NCBI GenBank assembly: GCA_021741075.1
Contig: JAIOYO010000005.1
Span: 25,734-89,733 of the forward strand
DNA: 64,000 nucleotides
From: Flavobacteriales bacterium
Lineage (GTDB): Bacteria; Bacteroidota; Bacteroidia; UBA10329
Reading direction: 5' to 3'
In this document: one piece after another, positions 8,261 through 16,578 of the stretch
Numbering within the stretch: position 1 is the first letter of the stretch
Layout of the letters: every line of letters starts with the position of its first letter
Position numbers and translations under genes: made by a program
The notes under the pieces: model-generated
The model's database searches: none
The model's input: the letters and a program-made list of their open reading frames with translations, nothing else
Told to the model about the DNA's origin: nothing

Positions 8261-9317
8261 AGCCGAGCAGCAAGCGCAGCTGCTGGCCGAAATCCGCAAT
8301 ATTCTAACCGAAGTTGGTGCGCACAACGTTGATATCTACAATCAAACCTATTGGGACTGGCAATACAAGAACCTGCCTACTGGCAAAAGCTATGTCTACG
8401 CTGCTTGGGATAGTGACAGGATTATTGGCTATTACCACGTTCCAGTTTATCGTTGTTCTATACATGGAGAAGAGAAACTGATTGGCAACATTCAGGATGT
8501 GGCGGTTAATCCGAATTACCGAGGAATTGGGCTTTTCAGGCAATTGGCAGAGTTTGCAAACAAGGATCTTGACGCTTCGGATGTTGACCTGATTTACACG
8601 TTCCCTAACGATAAGAGCATTCGTACTTTCCTGAAATACAATGATTTCAAGATTGTTTGCGCGGTCCCAACCTATTTGCGACCTGTAAATTCGGGTGGAA
8701 TTATCCGAAGTAAAATCAACCTCTTTGGGTTGGAGAAACTAGCGGGTTGGTTTATAGATGCCAGTATCAATCTATTCTCATCCAACGTAAAACTGAAGGA
8801 TGCTTCCGTTGAAGTGGTCTCGGTAATTACGGATGACGTGGAAGCTGTTTTCTCAGCATATTCAATGCAGTTTCCGAATCACTTGATTCGTGATAAGGAG
8901 TGGTTAGATTGGCGCTATCTGAAATCAATAAGAGGCAAGCATCACCTATTGGCGCTTCGCGAAAACGGGAAATTAACCGCTGTTATTGTGCTAAAGGAAG
9001 ATGAAATGTTGGGCAATCAAGCATTGCTGATTATGGATTTTGCGTTTGCAGAAGGAAAAGAAAACTCAATGCTGCATTTGATATCCCAAGCACAAAAAAA
9101 GCCGAATCTAACTGGTTCTACGTTTAATCTGTTATTCGTTTCGGGCATTGCCCCTACCCTCGCCTCTTTTGGCAAGATTGGTTTTTATCGGATTCCAGAA
9201 AAGGCGAATCCGCGTGTGCTTAATCTACTGAGTAGAAGTTCGAGCAAACTAAATCCAAAATTAATTCACGAGGAACAAAACTGGCTGCTTACGCTTGGAG
9301 ATTGGGATGTGTTTTAG
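8229..9317 (+). CDS. GNAT-family acetyltransferase
   Basis: A 362-residue protein whose N-terminal half (about 1-150) is a GNAT fold: DVAVNPNYRGIGLFRQL supplies the V-x-V plus R/Q-x-x-G-x-G/A acetyl-CoA pyrophosphate-binding motif. The second half (about 190-360) looks like another, degenerate GNAT-like domain (DWRYLKSIRGKHHLLALRENG, then a core beta-alpha pattern), giving a tandem arrangement as in FemAB- or Eis-like enzymes. The start at 8229 overlaps the deacetylase gene by 32 bases. Neighbouring position suggests acyl transfer to an exopolysaccharide precursor, but the acceptor is unknown. Confidence 0.8.
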   Translation: MSTALRFSRIEAEQQAQLLAEIRNILTEVGAHNVDIYNQTYWDWQYKNLPTGKSYVYAAWDSDRIIGYYHVPVYRCSIHGEEKLIGNIQDVAVNPNYRGIGLFRQLAEFANKDLDASDVDLIYTFPNDKSIRTFLKYNDFKIVCAVPTYLRPVNSGGIIRSKINLFGLEKLAGWFIDASINLFSSNVKLKDASVEVVSVITDDVEAVFSAYSMQFPNHLIRDKEWLDWRYLKSIRGKHHLLALRENGKLTAVIVLKEDEMLGNQALLIMDFAFAEGKENSMLHLISQAQKKPNLTGSTFNLLFVSGIAPTLASFGKIGFYRIPEKANPRVLNLLSRSSSKLNPKLIHEEQNWLLTLGDWDVF

Positions 9318-9395
9318 GCGTAAGTGGCTAGGATTAAGGCGTAAGAGGATAAGTCCCGGAAGTTGGCCTGAACTCCATTCTAAATTATTCATTCA

Positions 9396-10568
9396 TCATT
9401 TTTCATTAATTTGAATGGAATCTGCCACCAGTTTGGCTACTTTTCTGACGCTGTCTGTAGAACCATTCAAATCATCATAAGCTAGACCAACAGCCATTCT
9501 CCTGTACGGACGCGTGTTCGGTTTGCCAAATACACGGAAATCCGTTTGAGGGAATTTAGAGGCTTCTTCTAACCCTGAAATAATAGGTTGGTTGGCGTTC
9601 GTGCCTGAAGCGAGAACAACAGCGCTTGCCGCAACTCGTTCTAAGGTAATCTCGAGAATTGGAAGACCAAGTACCGCTCGTGCGTGCAATTCAAATTCGG
9701 AGAAGTTCTGGGAGCCGATCAGCGTTACCATTCCTGTATCGTGCGGACGAGGAGATAATTCAGAGAACCAAACCGTATCGCCAGAAATAAAGAATTCAAC
9801 TCCCCAAATGCCTTGTCCAGTTAAAGCTTCAGTCACTTTATCGGCCATATCTTGGGCCGTTTTCAAAGCTATTTCACTCAGTGTTGCAGGTTGCCAACTC
9901 TCCATGTAATCGCCACGTTCCTGTCTATGTCCAATTGGTGGACAGAATAAGGTAGGTCCGTTCTTTTGAGTCACAGTGAGCAATGTGATCTCCGACTCAA
10001 ACGGTATGAATTCCTCCACGATCACTTCCACCAAGTCTCCTCTCGAACCAGACACCGCATATTCCCATGCTTTTAGAATCTCATCTTCAGACTTGATGGA
10101 TGACTGACCTTTACCGGAAGAAGACATCAGAGGTTTTACTACGCACGGAATGCCTACTTCGGCAACAACCGCTTTCAATTCTTCTGCTGATGTTGCGTAG
10201 CGGTAATTGGCCGTTTTTAGTCCAAGATTCTTCGCTGCGAGATCGCGAATGGCCTTTCGGTTCATGGTAAAATTGGCGGCTTTTGCGCTTGGAACCACTT
10301 GCAATCCTTGTTTCTCATAATCATAGAAACGCTCGGTACGTATAGCTTCAATTTCAGGTATCACAAGGTCTGGTTTGTGCTTCGCAACCAGTCTATCCAA
10401 CTCCGCACCATCCAACATATTGATCACTTCAAACTCATGAGCTACTTGCATGCCTGGAGCGCCTTCGTAACTGTCAACCGCTATCACATATTGTCCGTAT
10501 CGTTGAAGCGCAATGACGAATTCCTTTCCCAACTCGCCACTACCTAATAAGAGTATCTTTTTTCGCAT
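9396..10568 (-). CDS. purT: Formate-dependent phosphoribosylglycinamide formyltransferase (GAR transformylase 2)
   Basis: A 390-residue ATP-grasp enzyme that makes formyl-GAR from GAR, formate and ATP in purine synthesis, independently of formyl-tetrahydrofolate. The N-terminal nucleotide-binding segment [15 protein letters not shown] and the PEIEAI motif match PurT. The ATP-grasp part carries [11 protein letters not shown] and [12 protein letters not shown], and the metal-binding segment [16 protein letters not shown] is diagnostic. Length agrees with the family (about 390). It stands alone, with a promoter-like TATATTCG on the minus strand (about 10586-10593) 17 bases before the ATG. Confidence 0.97.
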   Translation of the reverse strand: MRKKILLLGSGELGKEFVIALQRYGQYVIAVDSYEGAPGMQVAHEFEVINMLDGAELDRLVAKHKPDLVIPEIEAIRTERFYDYEKQGLQVVPSAKAANFTMNRKAIRDLAAKNLGLKTANYRYATSAEELKAVVAEVGIPCVVKPLMSSSGKGQSSIKSEDEILKAWEYAVSGSRGDLVEVIVEEFIPFESEITLLTVTQKNGPTLFCPPIGHRQERGDYMESWQPATLSEIALKTAQDMADKVTEALTGQGIWGVEFFISGDTVWFSELSPRPHDTGMVTLIGSQNFSEFELHARAVLGLPILEITLERVAASAVVLASGTNANQPIISGLEEASKFPQTDFRVFGKPNTRPYRRMAVGLAYDDLNGSTDSVRKVAKLVADSIQINEK

Positions 10569-10585
10569 AACTGAAATTTGGTTGA

Positions 10586-10593
10586 CGAATATA
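10586..10593 (-). promoter_or_regulatory. -7 promoter element of purT
   Basis: Read on the minus strand this is TATATTCG, one mismatch to TAnnTTTG, 17 bases upstream of the purT ATG. Confidence 0.35.
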
Positions 10594-10628
10594 ATCGTCC
10601 TGGTCCGAGCCCCATCTTAACATTCGGT

Positions 10629-10636
10629 TAACTTTG
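10629..10636 (+). promoter_or_regulatory. Bacteroidota-type -7 promoter element
   Basis: TAACTTTG is a perfect match to TAnnTTTG, followed by GGC, 15 bases before the preferred ATG at 10652. It contains the TTG at 10634 that is in frame with the phosphatase gene, which argues against that TTG being a translation start. Confidence 0.6.
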
Positions 10637-10651
10637 GGCAAAATCGAATTT

Positions 10652-13018
10652 ATGAAGTATTTCTCCCTGTTCATTTTAACAATTTCCTCGCTTTTCGTTT
10701 CCGCCCAAAGCATCGTTGTAAAACCTTACTTGCAGAATGCCGAACCTACATCCATGCATGTAATGTGGGAAACCAGCACAGCCGCGGCATCTGAAGTTCA
10801 GTTTGGAACCACCACAGGTTTGGGCACAACGGTTCAGGCCACATTGGCAACAGGACTTGGCAACTCAAGAATATGCGATGCAGAACTCACAGGATTGCAA
10901 CCTGCCACCAAATACTATTACAAGGCCGTTAGCGGAAATACCGAAAGCGATGTTTACCATTTCATCACTCCACCGCTAAAGTCCTCAGAAGCCTCGTTCA
11001 ACATTGTGGCCATGAGCGATATGCAGCAGGATTGGTCGCACCCTTCAGTGTTCAATGATATTGTGGATGATAATCTCATTCCGTACATCAACCAGAATTA
11101 TGGGAGTGATATAGCGGAACATCTCGGTTACTTCGTAGTTCCTGGAGATCTGGTTCAGACAGGAAGCGTTTACTCATCGTGGGCAAGCACGTTCTTCGAA
11201 CCTGCGGAGAATCTTCTGAGCTACGTTCCACTCTATCCCGTTCCTGGAAATCATGAAGGAAATACACCGTATTTCTTCCAGTATTTCAATCTGCCATTGA
11301 ATGGCACCATGACCAACGATTATCCAGAACATTGGTGGTACAAGGATTATTCGAATGTGCGCTTAATTGGTTTGGAATCGAATGGCGGTTACCGTGTTCA
11401 GGCGCAATTAGATTGGCTTCAAACCGTGTTGGATGATGCTGCTAACGATGCCGACATCGACTTTGTATTTGCCCAACTTCATCATCCGTACGAAAGCGAA
11501 TTATGGATTGCTGGAAACACAGATTACACAGGAGATGTAATCACGTTGCTTGAGAATTTCTCTACTGCATCAGGCAAGCCAAGTGTTCACTTTTTCGGAC
11601 ATACTCATGGTTATTCCCGTGGTCAAAGCAAAGAGCACAACCATGTAATGGTGAATGTGGCCAGCGCTGGCGGTGCGCTCGATAATTGGGGAGAATTTGC
11701 CCAGAACGATTATGCAGAGTATTCCCGTAGCGATGATGATTTCGGATACGTGATCATGGAAATTCAGGCTGGTGCCGACCCACAATTCCTATTGAAAAGA
11801 TTGAGTCATGGTAGCTACGAAGATGGATTGGTAACCAACGTTCTGAAAGACACATTGCTTATCAAATTCAACAATCCAAGCCCGACAACGCCAACAGGTA
11901 TTTTTCCAGGAGAGAATGACATTCTCACTCCAGATTGTATCATCTTTTTGGGCAGCGAGTTTTCTGATCCCGAAGGAGATGAACACGGAGCCACACAATG
12001 GCGCATTGCTACGGATGCCAACTTCAATTCCATTATTTATGACGAATGGTACCAGCACGAAAACTGGTATTTCGATGTGGATCTAATGGCCGGCAACAAC
12101 ATGGTCGATCAGGAAGTGACCGTACTTCAGGAGAACACCACCTATTACTGGCAAGTTCGATACAGAGATAAAAGCTTGGCTTGGAGCGAATGGTCAGATG
12201 CCATCATGTTCCAAACGTCCACATCAAGCCTCACTCCTAACCTATTGACCAATGGCGGAGCAGAAGATGGCGTAAACAATTGGATAGAAGATCAAGGCTC
12301 TTTTGAATCAATCAACAGTGGAGAATGTGCCGGAAACGATGCTTACGCAGGCAGTAAACTGTTTGCAGTTGGTGGTGTTTGCGATGACAATGCCTACGGA
12401 GAAGGACATCAGGATGTGGATGTTACGGCCTATTCCATTGAAATTGATGGAGGAAATGTTGAAGTAAGTTTTGGGGGATATCTAAGTGATTACAATGGTG
12501 CCGATAGACCTGAATTCAAGTTGGAGTGTTACGGAGCTACCGCAAACTTGCTTGCTACTTCATCCACCTTCGGAAACCAAACCTCCAGTTGGACTTTGAT
12601 GAGTGAATCAATGGCCGTTCCTGCAGGAACCAGAACCATCAGAATGATCTTGATGGGAACCAGGAATGTCGGTTCCGACAATGATTCTTATTTCGATGAA
12701 ATGTTCGTGAAACTGGATTTCGGTTCGCAAGGCTGCGAACAGTACACCGCAGTTGGTGTAGAAGAACGCATTTACAACCGAGGTGTGCATGTTTATCCGA
12801 ACCCGTTCACAGACGAGGCAACGATTGAAGTGCTGAAACCAAGCAAAACAGGAAACTACCGATTGGAATTATTCGATCGCTCTGGTCGATTGGTCAATAC
12901 ATTAAACTCAACTTCTGGCAAATTCACGGTTGATGGAAAATCTTTTGTAGCCGGAATGTACTTCTATCAGATTTCTGATGGCGATTGGTTTTCTACGGGA
13001 AAAGTGGTTGTTCAGTAA
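10652..13018 (+). CDS. Secreted purple-acid-phosphatase-like metallophosphoesterase with T9SS sorting domain
   Basis: The ATG at 10652 gives a 788-residue preprotein with signal peptide MKYFSLFILTISSLFVSAQ. An upstream in-frame TTG at 10634 lies inside a promoter element. Residues about 20-110 form the fibronectin-like N-terminal domain of purple acid phosphatases (KPYLQN...MWET...ATKYYYK). The metallophosphoesterase core (about 115-370) has the metal motifs MSDMQ, GDLVQTG, GNHEGN, QLHHP and GHTHGYSRG. An Fn3-like segment and a beta-sandwich module (about 530-690, NGGAEDG...) follow. The C-terminus is a T9SS type A sorting domain (VYPNPFTDEATIE...GRLV...GMYFYQI...GKVVVQ). It is thus an exported, probably surface-attached, phosphate-scavenging enzyme. 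The substrate is not predictable. Confidence 0.93.
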   Translation: MKYFSLFILTISSLFVSAQSIVVKPYLQNAEPTSMHVMWETSTAAASEVQFGTTTGLGTTVQATLATGLGNSRICDAELTGLQPATKYYYKAVSGNTESDVYHFITPPLKSSEASFNIVAMSDMQQDWSHPSVFNDIVDDNLIPYINQNYGSDIAEHLGYFVVPGDLVQTGSVYSSWASTFFEPAENLLSYVPLYPVPGNHEGNTPYFFQYFNLPLNGTMTNDYPEHWWYKDYSNVRLIGLESNGGYRVQAQLDWLQTVLDDAANDADIDFVFAQLHHPYESELWIAGNTDYTGDVITLLENFSTASGKPSVHFFGHTHGYSRGQSKEHNHVMVNVASAGGALDNWGEFAQNDYAEYSRSDDDFGYVIMEIQAGADPQFLLKRLSHGSYEDGLVTNVLKDTLLIKFNNPSPTTPTGIFPGENDILTPDCIIFLGSEFSDPEGDEHGATQWRIATDANFNSIIYDEWYQHENWYFDVDLMAGNNMVDQEVTVLQENTTYYWQVRYRDKSLAWSEWSDAIMFQTSTSSLTPNLLTNGGAEDGVNNWIEDQGSFESINSGECAGNDAYAGSKLFAVGGVCDDNAYGEGHQDVDVTAYSIEIDGGNVEVSFGGYLSDYNGADRPEFKLECYGATANLLATSSTFGNQTSSWTLMSESMAVPAGTRTIRMILMGTRNVGSDNDSYFDEMFVKLDFGSQGCEQYTAVGVEERIYNRGVHVYPNPFTDEATIEVLKPSKTGNYRLELFDRSGRLVNTLNSTSGKFTVDGKSFVAGMYFYQISDGDWFSTGKVVVQ

Positions 13019-13039
13019 GCATTTTCATACATTTCAAGC

Positions 13040-13249
13040 ATGAAAAAAGAATACACCAACGGAGATGTTGCCATAGTCTGGGAACAAGAAAAATGCATTC
13101 ATTCGGCAGTTTGCGTAAAAGGTTTGGGCGAAGTATTTAAGCCAAGAGAAAAACCTTGGATCCAAATGGGAGCCGTTTCCTCCGAAGACATCATTGCTCA
13201 GGTAAAGCAATGCCCGTCTGGTGCTATTTCTATCAAGGAAGAGAAGTAG
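13040..13249 (+). CDS. Small (4Fe-4S) mono-cluster protein (Fer4_19/YjdI type)
   Basis: A 69-residue ferredoxin-like protein with EKCIHSAVC near the N-terminus and QCPSGAI near the C-terminus. This is the Cys pattern of the divergent Fer4_19 family (YjdI), which holds one iron-sulfur cluster. It starts 19 bases after the phosphatase stop and is followed after one base by the FAD oxidoreductase gene (using TTG 13251), so the two form a likely operon in which this protein could donate electrons. The partner relationship is inferred from position only. Confidence 0.85.
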   Translation: MKKEYTNGDVAIVWEQEKCIHSAVCVKGLGEVFKPREKPWIQMGAVSSEDIIAQVKQCPSGAISIKEEK

Positions 13250-13250
13250 T

Positions 13251-14507
13251 TTGAAGATCGGCATTATCGGTTCTGGAGGTGCTGGAATGTGCACCGCTTG
13301 GCTCTTAGACCAAGGCCATGAATTGACCATCATAGAAAAGAAGGACTACCTCGGTGGCAATACCCACACGGTTGATGTTGAAGTGAACGGCATCATGCAC
13401 CACGTGGATGATGGCGCCAACTGGTTCTCCCCTTCCATCTACCCGCATTTCAACAGACTTTTGGAATTAGTGGAAATTCCATTCGATTGGGTGCCGCTGT
13501 CCATGACCTATTACAACAAACTGACGGGAAAAGTGAATGCCATGCCGCCTGTCACGTTCAGACGCATCATTCAGATGTTTGCCAAACCACATGTGTTGCC
13601 CGAATTGCTGACCATGAACAAGGTGGTGAATGCCGCATTTCCCATAGTGGAGAATCATCAAACAGATATGACGCTGCGCGAATTCATGGATTCATTGAAT
13701 CTGAGTCAAAAGCAGCGATCAGAATTTCTGATGCCTGTACTTTCTGGAGTTTGGGGCAGTCCGCACGATCAGACCGAAGACTTTTCTGTTTATCCACTCA
13801 TGAAATACATGGTGTACCACAAACCAAGCGGACTCAAATATTACGATTGGAAGGTGATGCGAGGTGGCGTAAGAAACTACATCAAAATGATGGCCGATGC
13901 GCTTCAGAACACCGAAATTGTGGTGAAAGATGGCGTTGAATTCGTTCAACCTGATCCGTCAACGGGAAAAGTGAAAGTGAAAACGTCAAGCGGAAGAGAA
14001 TTTGAATTCGACAAGCTGATCATCACGGCTGGTGCGCGCGATGCCAGCATCATCCTAAAAGATTCTGAGCACTTGGATGACGTGAAAAAGGCACTATCCA
14101 AGTTCAATTATTACCTGGCAACTGTTGCTACGCACAGCGATACCGACTTTATGCCGCCCGACAGAAAAGATTGGAGCGTGGTGAATGTGCTGAACAAGGG
14201 AAAGCACTCAGACGCCACCATTTGGGACGGTTGGAAGACCGACCAGAACGTGTTCGACAGTTACATCAACGAAGGAGACGACCCGAAGCAATTGCATCAC
14301 GTTTCGGAATGGTGGTTGCCCTGCGAAACACCCGAATTCTTCCGCGCGCAGAAGGCATTGGAGAAAGTGCAAGGCACGCACAACATCTACTTTGGTGGCG
14401 ATTATACCCGCGACATCGGTTCGCACGAAGATGCCATCGATTCGGCCATTGAAAACTGCAAACGCATTTGGCCGGAGAGCGAAAGGTTGAAACAATTAAC
14501 CAATTAA
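13251..14507 (+). CDS. FAD/NAD(P)-binding amine-oxidase-like oxidoreductase (COG2907 type)
   Basis: With TTG 13251 the protein is 418 residues and starts MKIGIIGSGGAGMCTAWLL, an immediate Rossmann dinucleotide fold (GxGxxG) as in homologues. The alternative GTG at 13221 adds ten residues (LFLSRKRSSL) and overlaps the ferredoxin gene by 29 bases, so I prefer TTG. It has IIEKKDYLGGNTHTV after the second strand, and a C-terminal FAD-contact segment IYFGGDYTRDIGSHEDAIDSAI-like, typical of amine-oxidase-fold enzymes. COG2907 members often sit near cyclopropane-fatty-acid synthase genes; none is present here. The substrate is unknown; a lipid- or carotenoid-type oxidation/desaturation is possible. 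Confidence 0.85.
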   Translation: MKIGIIGSGGAGMCTAWLLDQGHELTIIEKKDYLGGNTHTVDVEVNGIMHHVDDGANWFSPSIYPHFNRLLELVEIPFDWVPLSMTYYNKLTGKVNAMPPVTFRRIIQMFAKPHVLPELLTMNKVVNAAFPIVENHQTDMTLREFMDSLNLSQKQRSEFLMPVLSGVWGSPHDQTEDFSVYPLMKYMVYHKPSGLKYYDWKVMRGGVRNYIKMMADALQNTEIVVKDGVEFVQPDPSTGKVKVKTSSGREFEFDKLIITAGARDASIILKDSEHLDDVKKALSKFNYYLATVATHSDTDFMPPDRKDWSVVNVLNKGKHSDATIWDGWKTDQNVFDSYINEGDDPKQLHHVSEWWLPCETPEFFRAQKALEKVQGTHNIYFGGDYTRDIGSHEDAIDSAIENCKRIWPESERLKQLTN

Positions 14508-14522
14508 TCTGGTTCTTCATCA

Positions 14523-15269
14523 ATGAATACGGAAAGCGATAAGGAAATACTAAATGGAGTTATCATCGGATTCAGAAATCTGATTCACGAACGCTATCAA
14601 TTTGATGCGTTAAAAGCGAAATACGAATTGCCTGATGCGTTTGATGAAGACCGAGTTATTCTTTACCGCGATTTCTTCTTGCATCAAGTTTATCCAGCTC
14701 CAGAAAATAGGGAATTACTAGAGGAAGCGTTTAAAAGCTTAGACAATTATCTGACTCATCCCGATAAGATGCTTCGGATAGTATTCGACTCAGCATCTAT
14801 ACTCTTCAGGTTTGGTTCTAGCATTCCTAAGTTGATGGGTGCTGGCATTAAAGCATTCAAATCATTCCGTATAGCTACCGAATTTGAGACCAAATTGGTG
14901 CGCAAAGCCAAAAGCAGTGGCAAACTTGCTCCCTATTCTCCCGAAGATGTTAATTCATTCATCACCGCCCTTCGCAAACGAGACATAGATGAGTTTGTGG
15001 AGAACGTTCGCGCACTACTTGAATTACTGTATGACCGCCAATTGGTGCGTGAGATTATTCAGATTCTTTCAGAACTGATTGCCAAAATGAAGAAATCACC
15101 TCGTTCCTATTCTGCCACCGAAGTGGCTGGACTTTCCATCGGACTTGACCTATTAAAAGAAGGAAACCGATTATTCGAATCGCTTTCACAACAAGAACAA
15201 CGAAAAATTCTAGAACTTGTAATCACTATTGAAGTGGATGTGCTGGAGGAGTTGTTTGCCAGACAATAG
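14523..15269 (+). CDS. Conserved-looking helical protein of unknown function
   Basis: A 248-residue protein with no signal peptide. A central moderately hydrophobic segment at about 83-108 (MLRIVFDSASILFRFGSSIPKLMGAG) contains Ser, Arg and Lys and looks amphipathic rather than a clear membrane span. The rest is predicted nearly all-helical with heptad-like Leu/Ile and Glu/Lys patterns. I recognise no domain. The ATG is 16 bases after the oxidoreductase stop, on the same strand, so it probably belongs to that operon and might be a membrane-associated partner of it. Codon use looks like its neighbours. Function unknown. Confidence 0.65.
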   Translation: MNTESDKEILNGVIIGFRNLIHERYQFDALKAKYELPDAFDEDRVILYRDFFLHQVYPAPENRELLEEAFKSLDNYLTHPDKMLRIVFDSASILFRFGSSIPKLMGAGIKAFKSFRIATEFETKLVRKAKSSGKLAPYSPEDVNSFITALRKRDIDEFVENVRALLELLYDRQLVREIIQILSELIAKMKKSPRSYSATEVAGLSIGLDLLKEGNRLFESLSQQEQRKILELVITIEVDVLEELFARQ

Positions 15270-15447
15270 GCAGACAAGTTGCTATTTACTTGTTGTCTGA
15301 CGTTTCTATATTGTGGTTTGTCATTACCCTTTCTTCAATGTAAACTTCCTGCAACTAGCCAGACAGCTAGTTCGTTAGTTAATGTGAAGAATCCAGTACT
15401 AAGTCTTGGTTAATGAAGCTTTTTGTCCATGCCTTACCAAAATCATC

Positions 15448-15455
15448 TATTTTCG
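15448..15455 (+). promoter_or_regulatory. -7 promoter element before the GNAT gene
   Basis: TATTTTCG matches TAnnTTTG with one change and lies 6 bases before ATG 15461. It falls inside the longer upstream reading frame (from 15413), supporting 15461 as the true start. The 190 bases from 15270 contain no other feature I can support. Confidence 0.4.
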
Positions 15456-15460
15456 AAAGC

Positions 15461-15955
15461 ATGAACTTCCTAATTCGTACGGCCACAGAAAATGATGTTC
15501 CAAGGATAATGGAAATAACAAATCATGAGATTCTGAATTCGACAGTACTTTACGAATACGAAGCTAGAAGCATTGAAATGCAGCAGACTTGGTTCGTAGA
15601 AAAACAAACGAACAACTGGCCAGTGATTGTTGCTGAGAAAGATGGAGTTGTGGTAGGATTTGGCACTTATGGCCCGTTTCGAGCACGAATTGCTTATCAA
15701 TACAGCATTGAACATTCGGTTTATGTGCACAAGAATCATCGTGGAAAAGCCATCGGCAACAAACTGATGGTTGAACTCATTCGGTTAGCGACAGTTGGAG
15801 GTTATCATACCATGATTGCTGGTATTGACTCTGCCAATATGGGAAGTGTTGAATTTCATAGAAAATTTGGTTTTGAGGTGGTTGGAACCTTCAAAGAAGT
15901 GGGATTTAAGTTTGATAAATGGCTGAATGTTATATTCATGCAGCGATTTCTTTGA
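15461..15955 (+). CDS. GNAT-family N-acetyltransferase (phosphinothricin-acetyltransferase-like)
   Basis: With ATG 15461 the protein is 164 residues, the usual size for this family, and starts MNFLIRTATENDVPRI as homologues do. The frame is open to 15413, but those 16 residues cover a promoter-like element. It has SVYVHKNHRGKAIGNKL (acetyl-CoA-binding Q/R-x-x-G-x-A/G site) and the phosphinothricin-acetyltransferase-type features ITNHEILNSTVLYEY and GIDSANMGSVEFHRKFGF...VGFKFDKWLNV. It probably acetylates an amino-acid-like amine (methionine sulfone/sulfoximine in characterised relatives). The FMN reductase gene follows after 4 bases, so they are cotranscribed. Confidence 0.88.
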   Translation: MNFLIRTATENDVPRIMEITNHEILNSTVLYEYEARSIEMQQTWFVEKQTNNWPVIVAEKDGVVVGFGTYGPFRARIAYQYSIEHSVYVHKNHRGKAIGNKLMVELIRLATVGGYHTMIAGIDSANMGSVEFHRKFGFEVVGTFKEVGFKFDKWLNVIFMQRFL

Positions 15956-15959
15956 TGAG

Positions 15960-16472
15960 GTGAAACGAATACTTGCAATAAGCGGTTCGGCTAGTGATGA
16001 AAGCTCAAATACTGTGCTGTTGGAATCAATTAAAGTGACTTTCAAAGACGATTTTTCAATCGAAGTTTATGAGGGTCTTTGGCACTTTCCGCTCTTTAGT
16101 CCACAGTTGTTAGTGTCTGGAATCCCTGCAATCATTCAGGAATTTAAGCAGAAAGTTTCTGTTGCTGACAGCGTTATTATTTCAACTCCCGAATACTTGC
16201 ACAACATTCCGGCAGCGCTAAAAAATGCGCTGGAATGGATGACGGAATCTGGAGAATTGGTCGACAAACCTGTGCTTGCCAGCACCTTCACTCCTGCTCC
16301 ACCTCGAGGAGAATATGCCATGTTGTCGCTGCTTCAATCCTTGAAAGCAAGTAAGGCGAAAGTTGTGGCTGAATTGCCGCTTTACCGCAATCAATTAAAA
16401 CTCACGAATGCTATTTTTGAATTTAACGAAAACGAACGATTTCTACTAAATGAAGCTTTGTTACTTCTTTGA
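15960..16472 (+). CDS. NAD(P)H-dependent FMN reductase
   Basis: Using GTG 15960 the protein is 170 residues and begins MKRILAISGSASDESSNT, the flavodoxin-like phosphate-binding loop of the FMN-reductase family. The frame extends upstream to 15927 but would overlap the acetyltransferase gene by 29 bases and add 11 residues absent from the fold. The second flavin contact STPEYLHNIPAALKNALEWM matches the family motif (P-E-Y-N-x-x-x-P-x-x-L-K-N-x-x-D/E-W). It supplies reduced flavin or reduces quinones or azo compounds in the cytoplasm. It is the second gene of a two-gene operon with the GNAT protein. Confidence 0.88.
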   Translation: MKRILAISGSASDESSNTVLLESIKVTFKDDFSIEVYEGLWHFPLFSPQLLVSGIPAIIQEFKQKVSVADSVIISTPEYLHNIPAALKNALEWMTESGELVDKPVLASTFTPAPPRGEYAMLSLLQSLKASKAKVVAELPLYRNQLKLTNAIFEFNENERFLLNEALLLL

Positions 16473-16578
16473 AAGAATGCCACATGACTATTCCAAACTC
16501 GTAAGAATTTTAAGCTGAACTATAAAAATTCCTTCGATTTCGTTACTTATACTACTTGCTAAACTTATTCCCCGTTGC

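Noticed and set aside
13487..13939. 150-residue plus-strand frame
   Set aside because: Alternate frame inside the FAD oxidoreductase gene; no family features.
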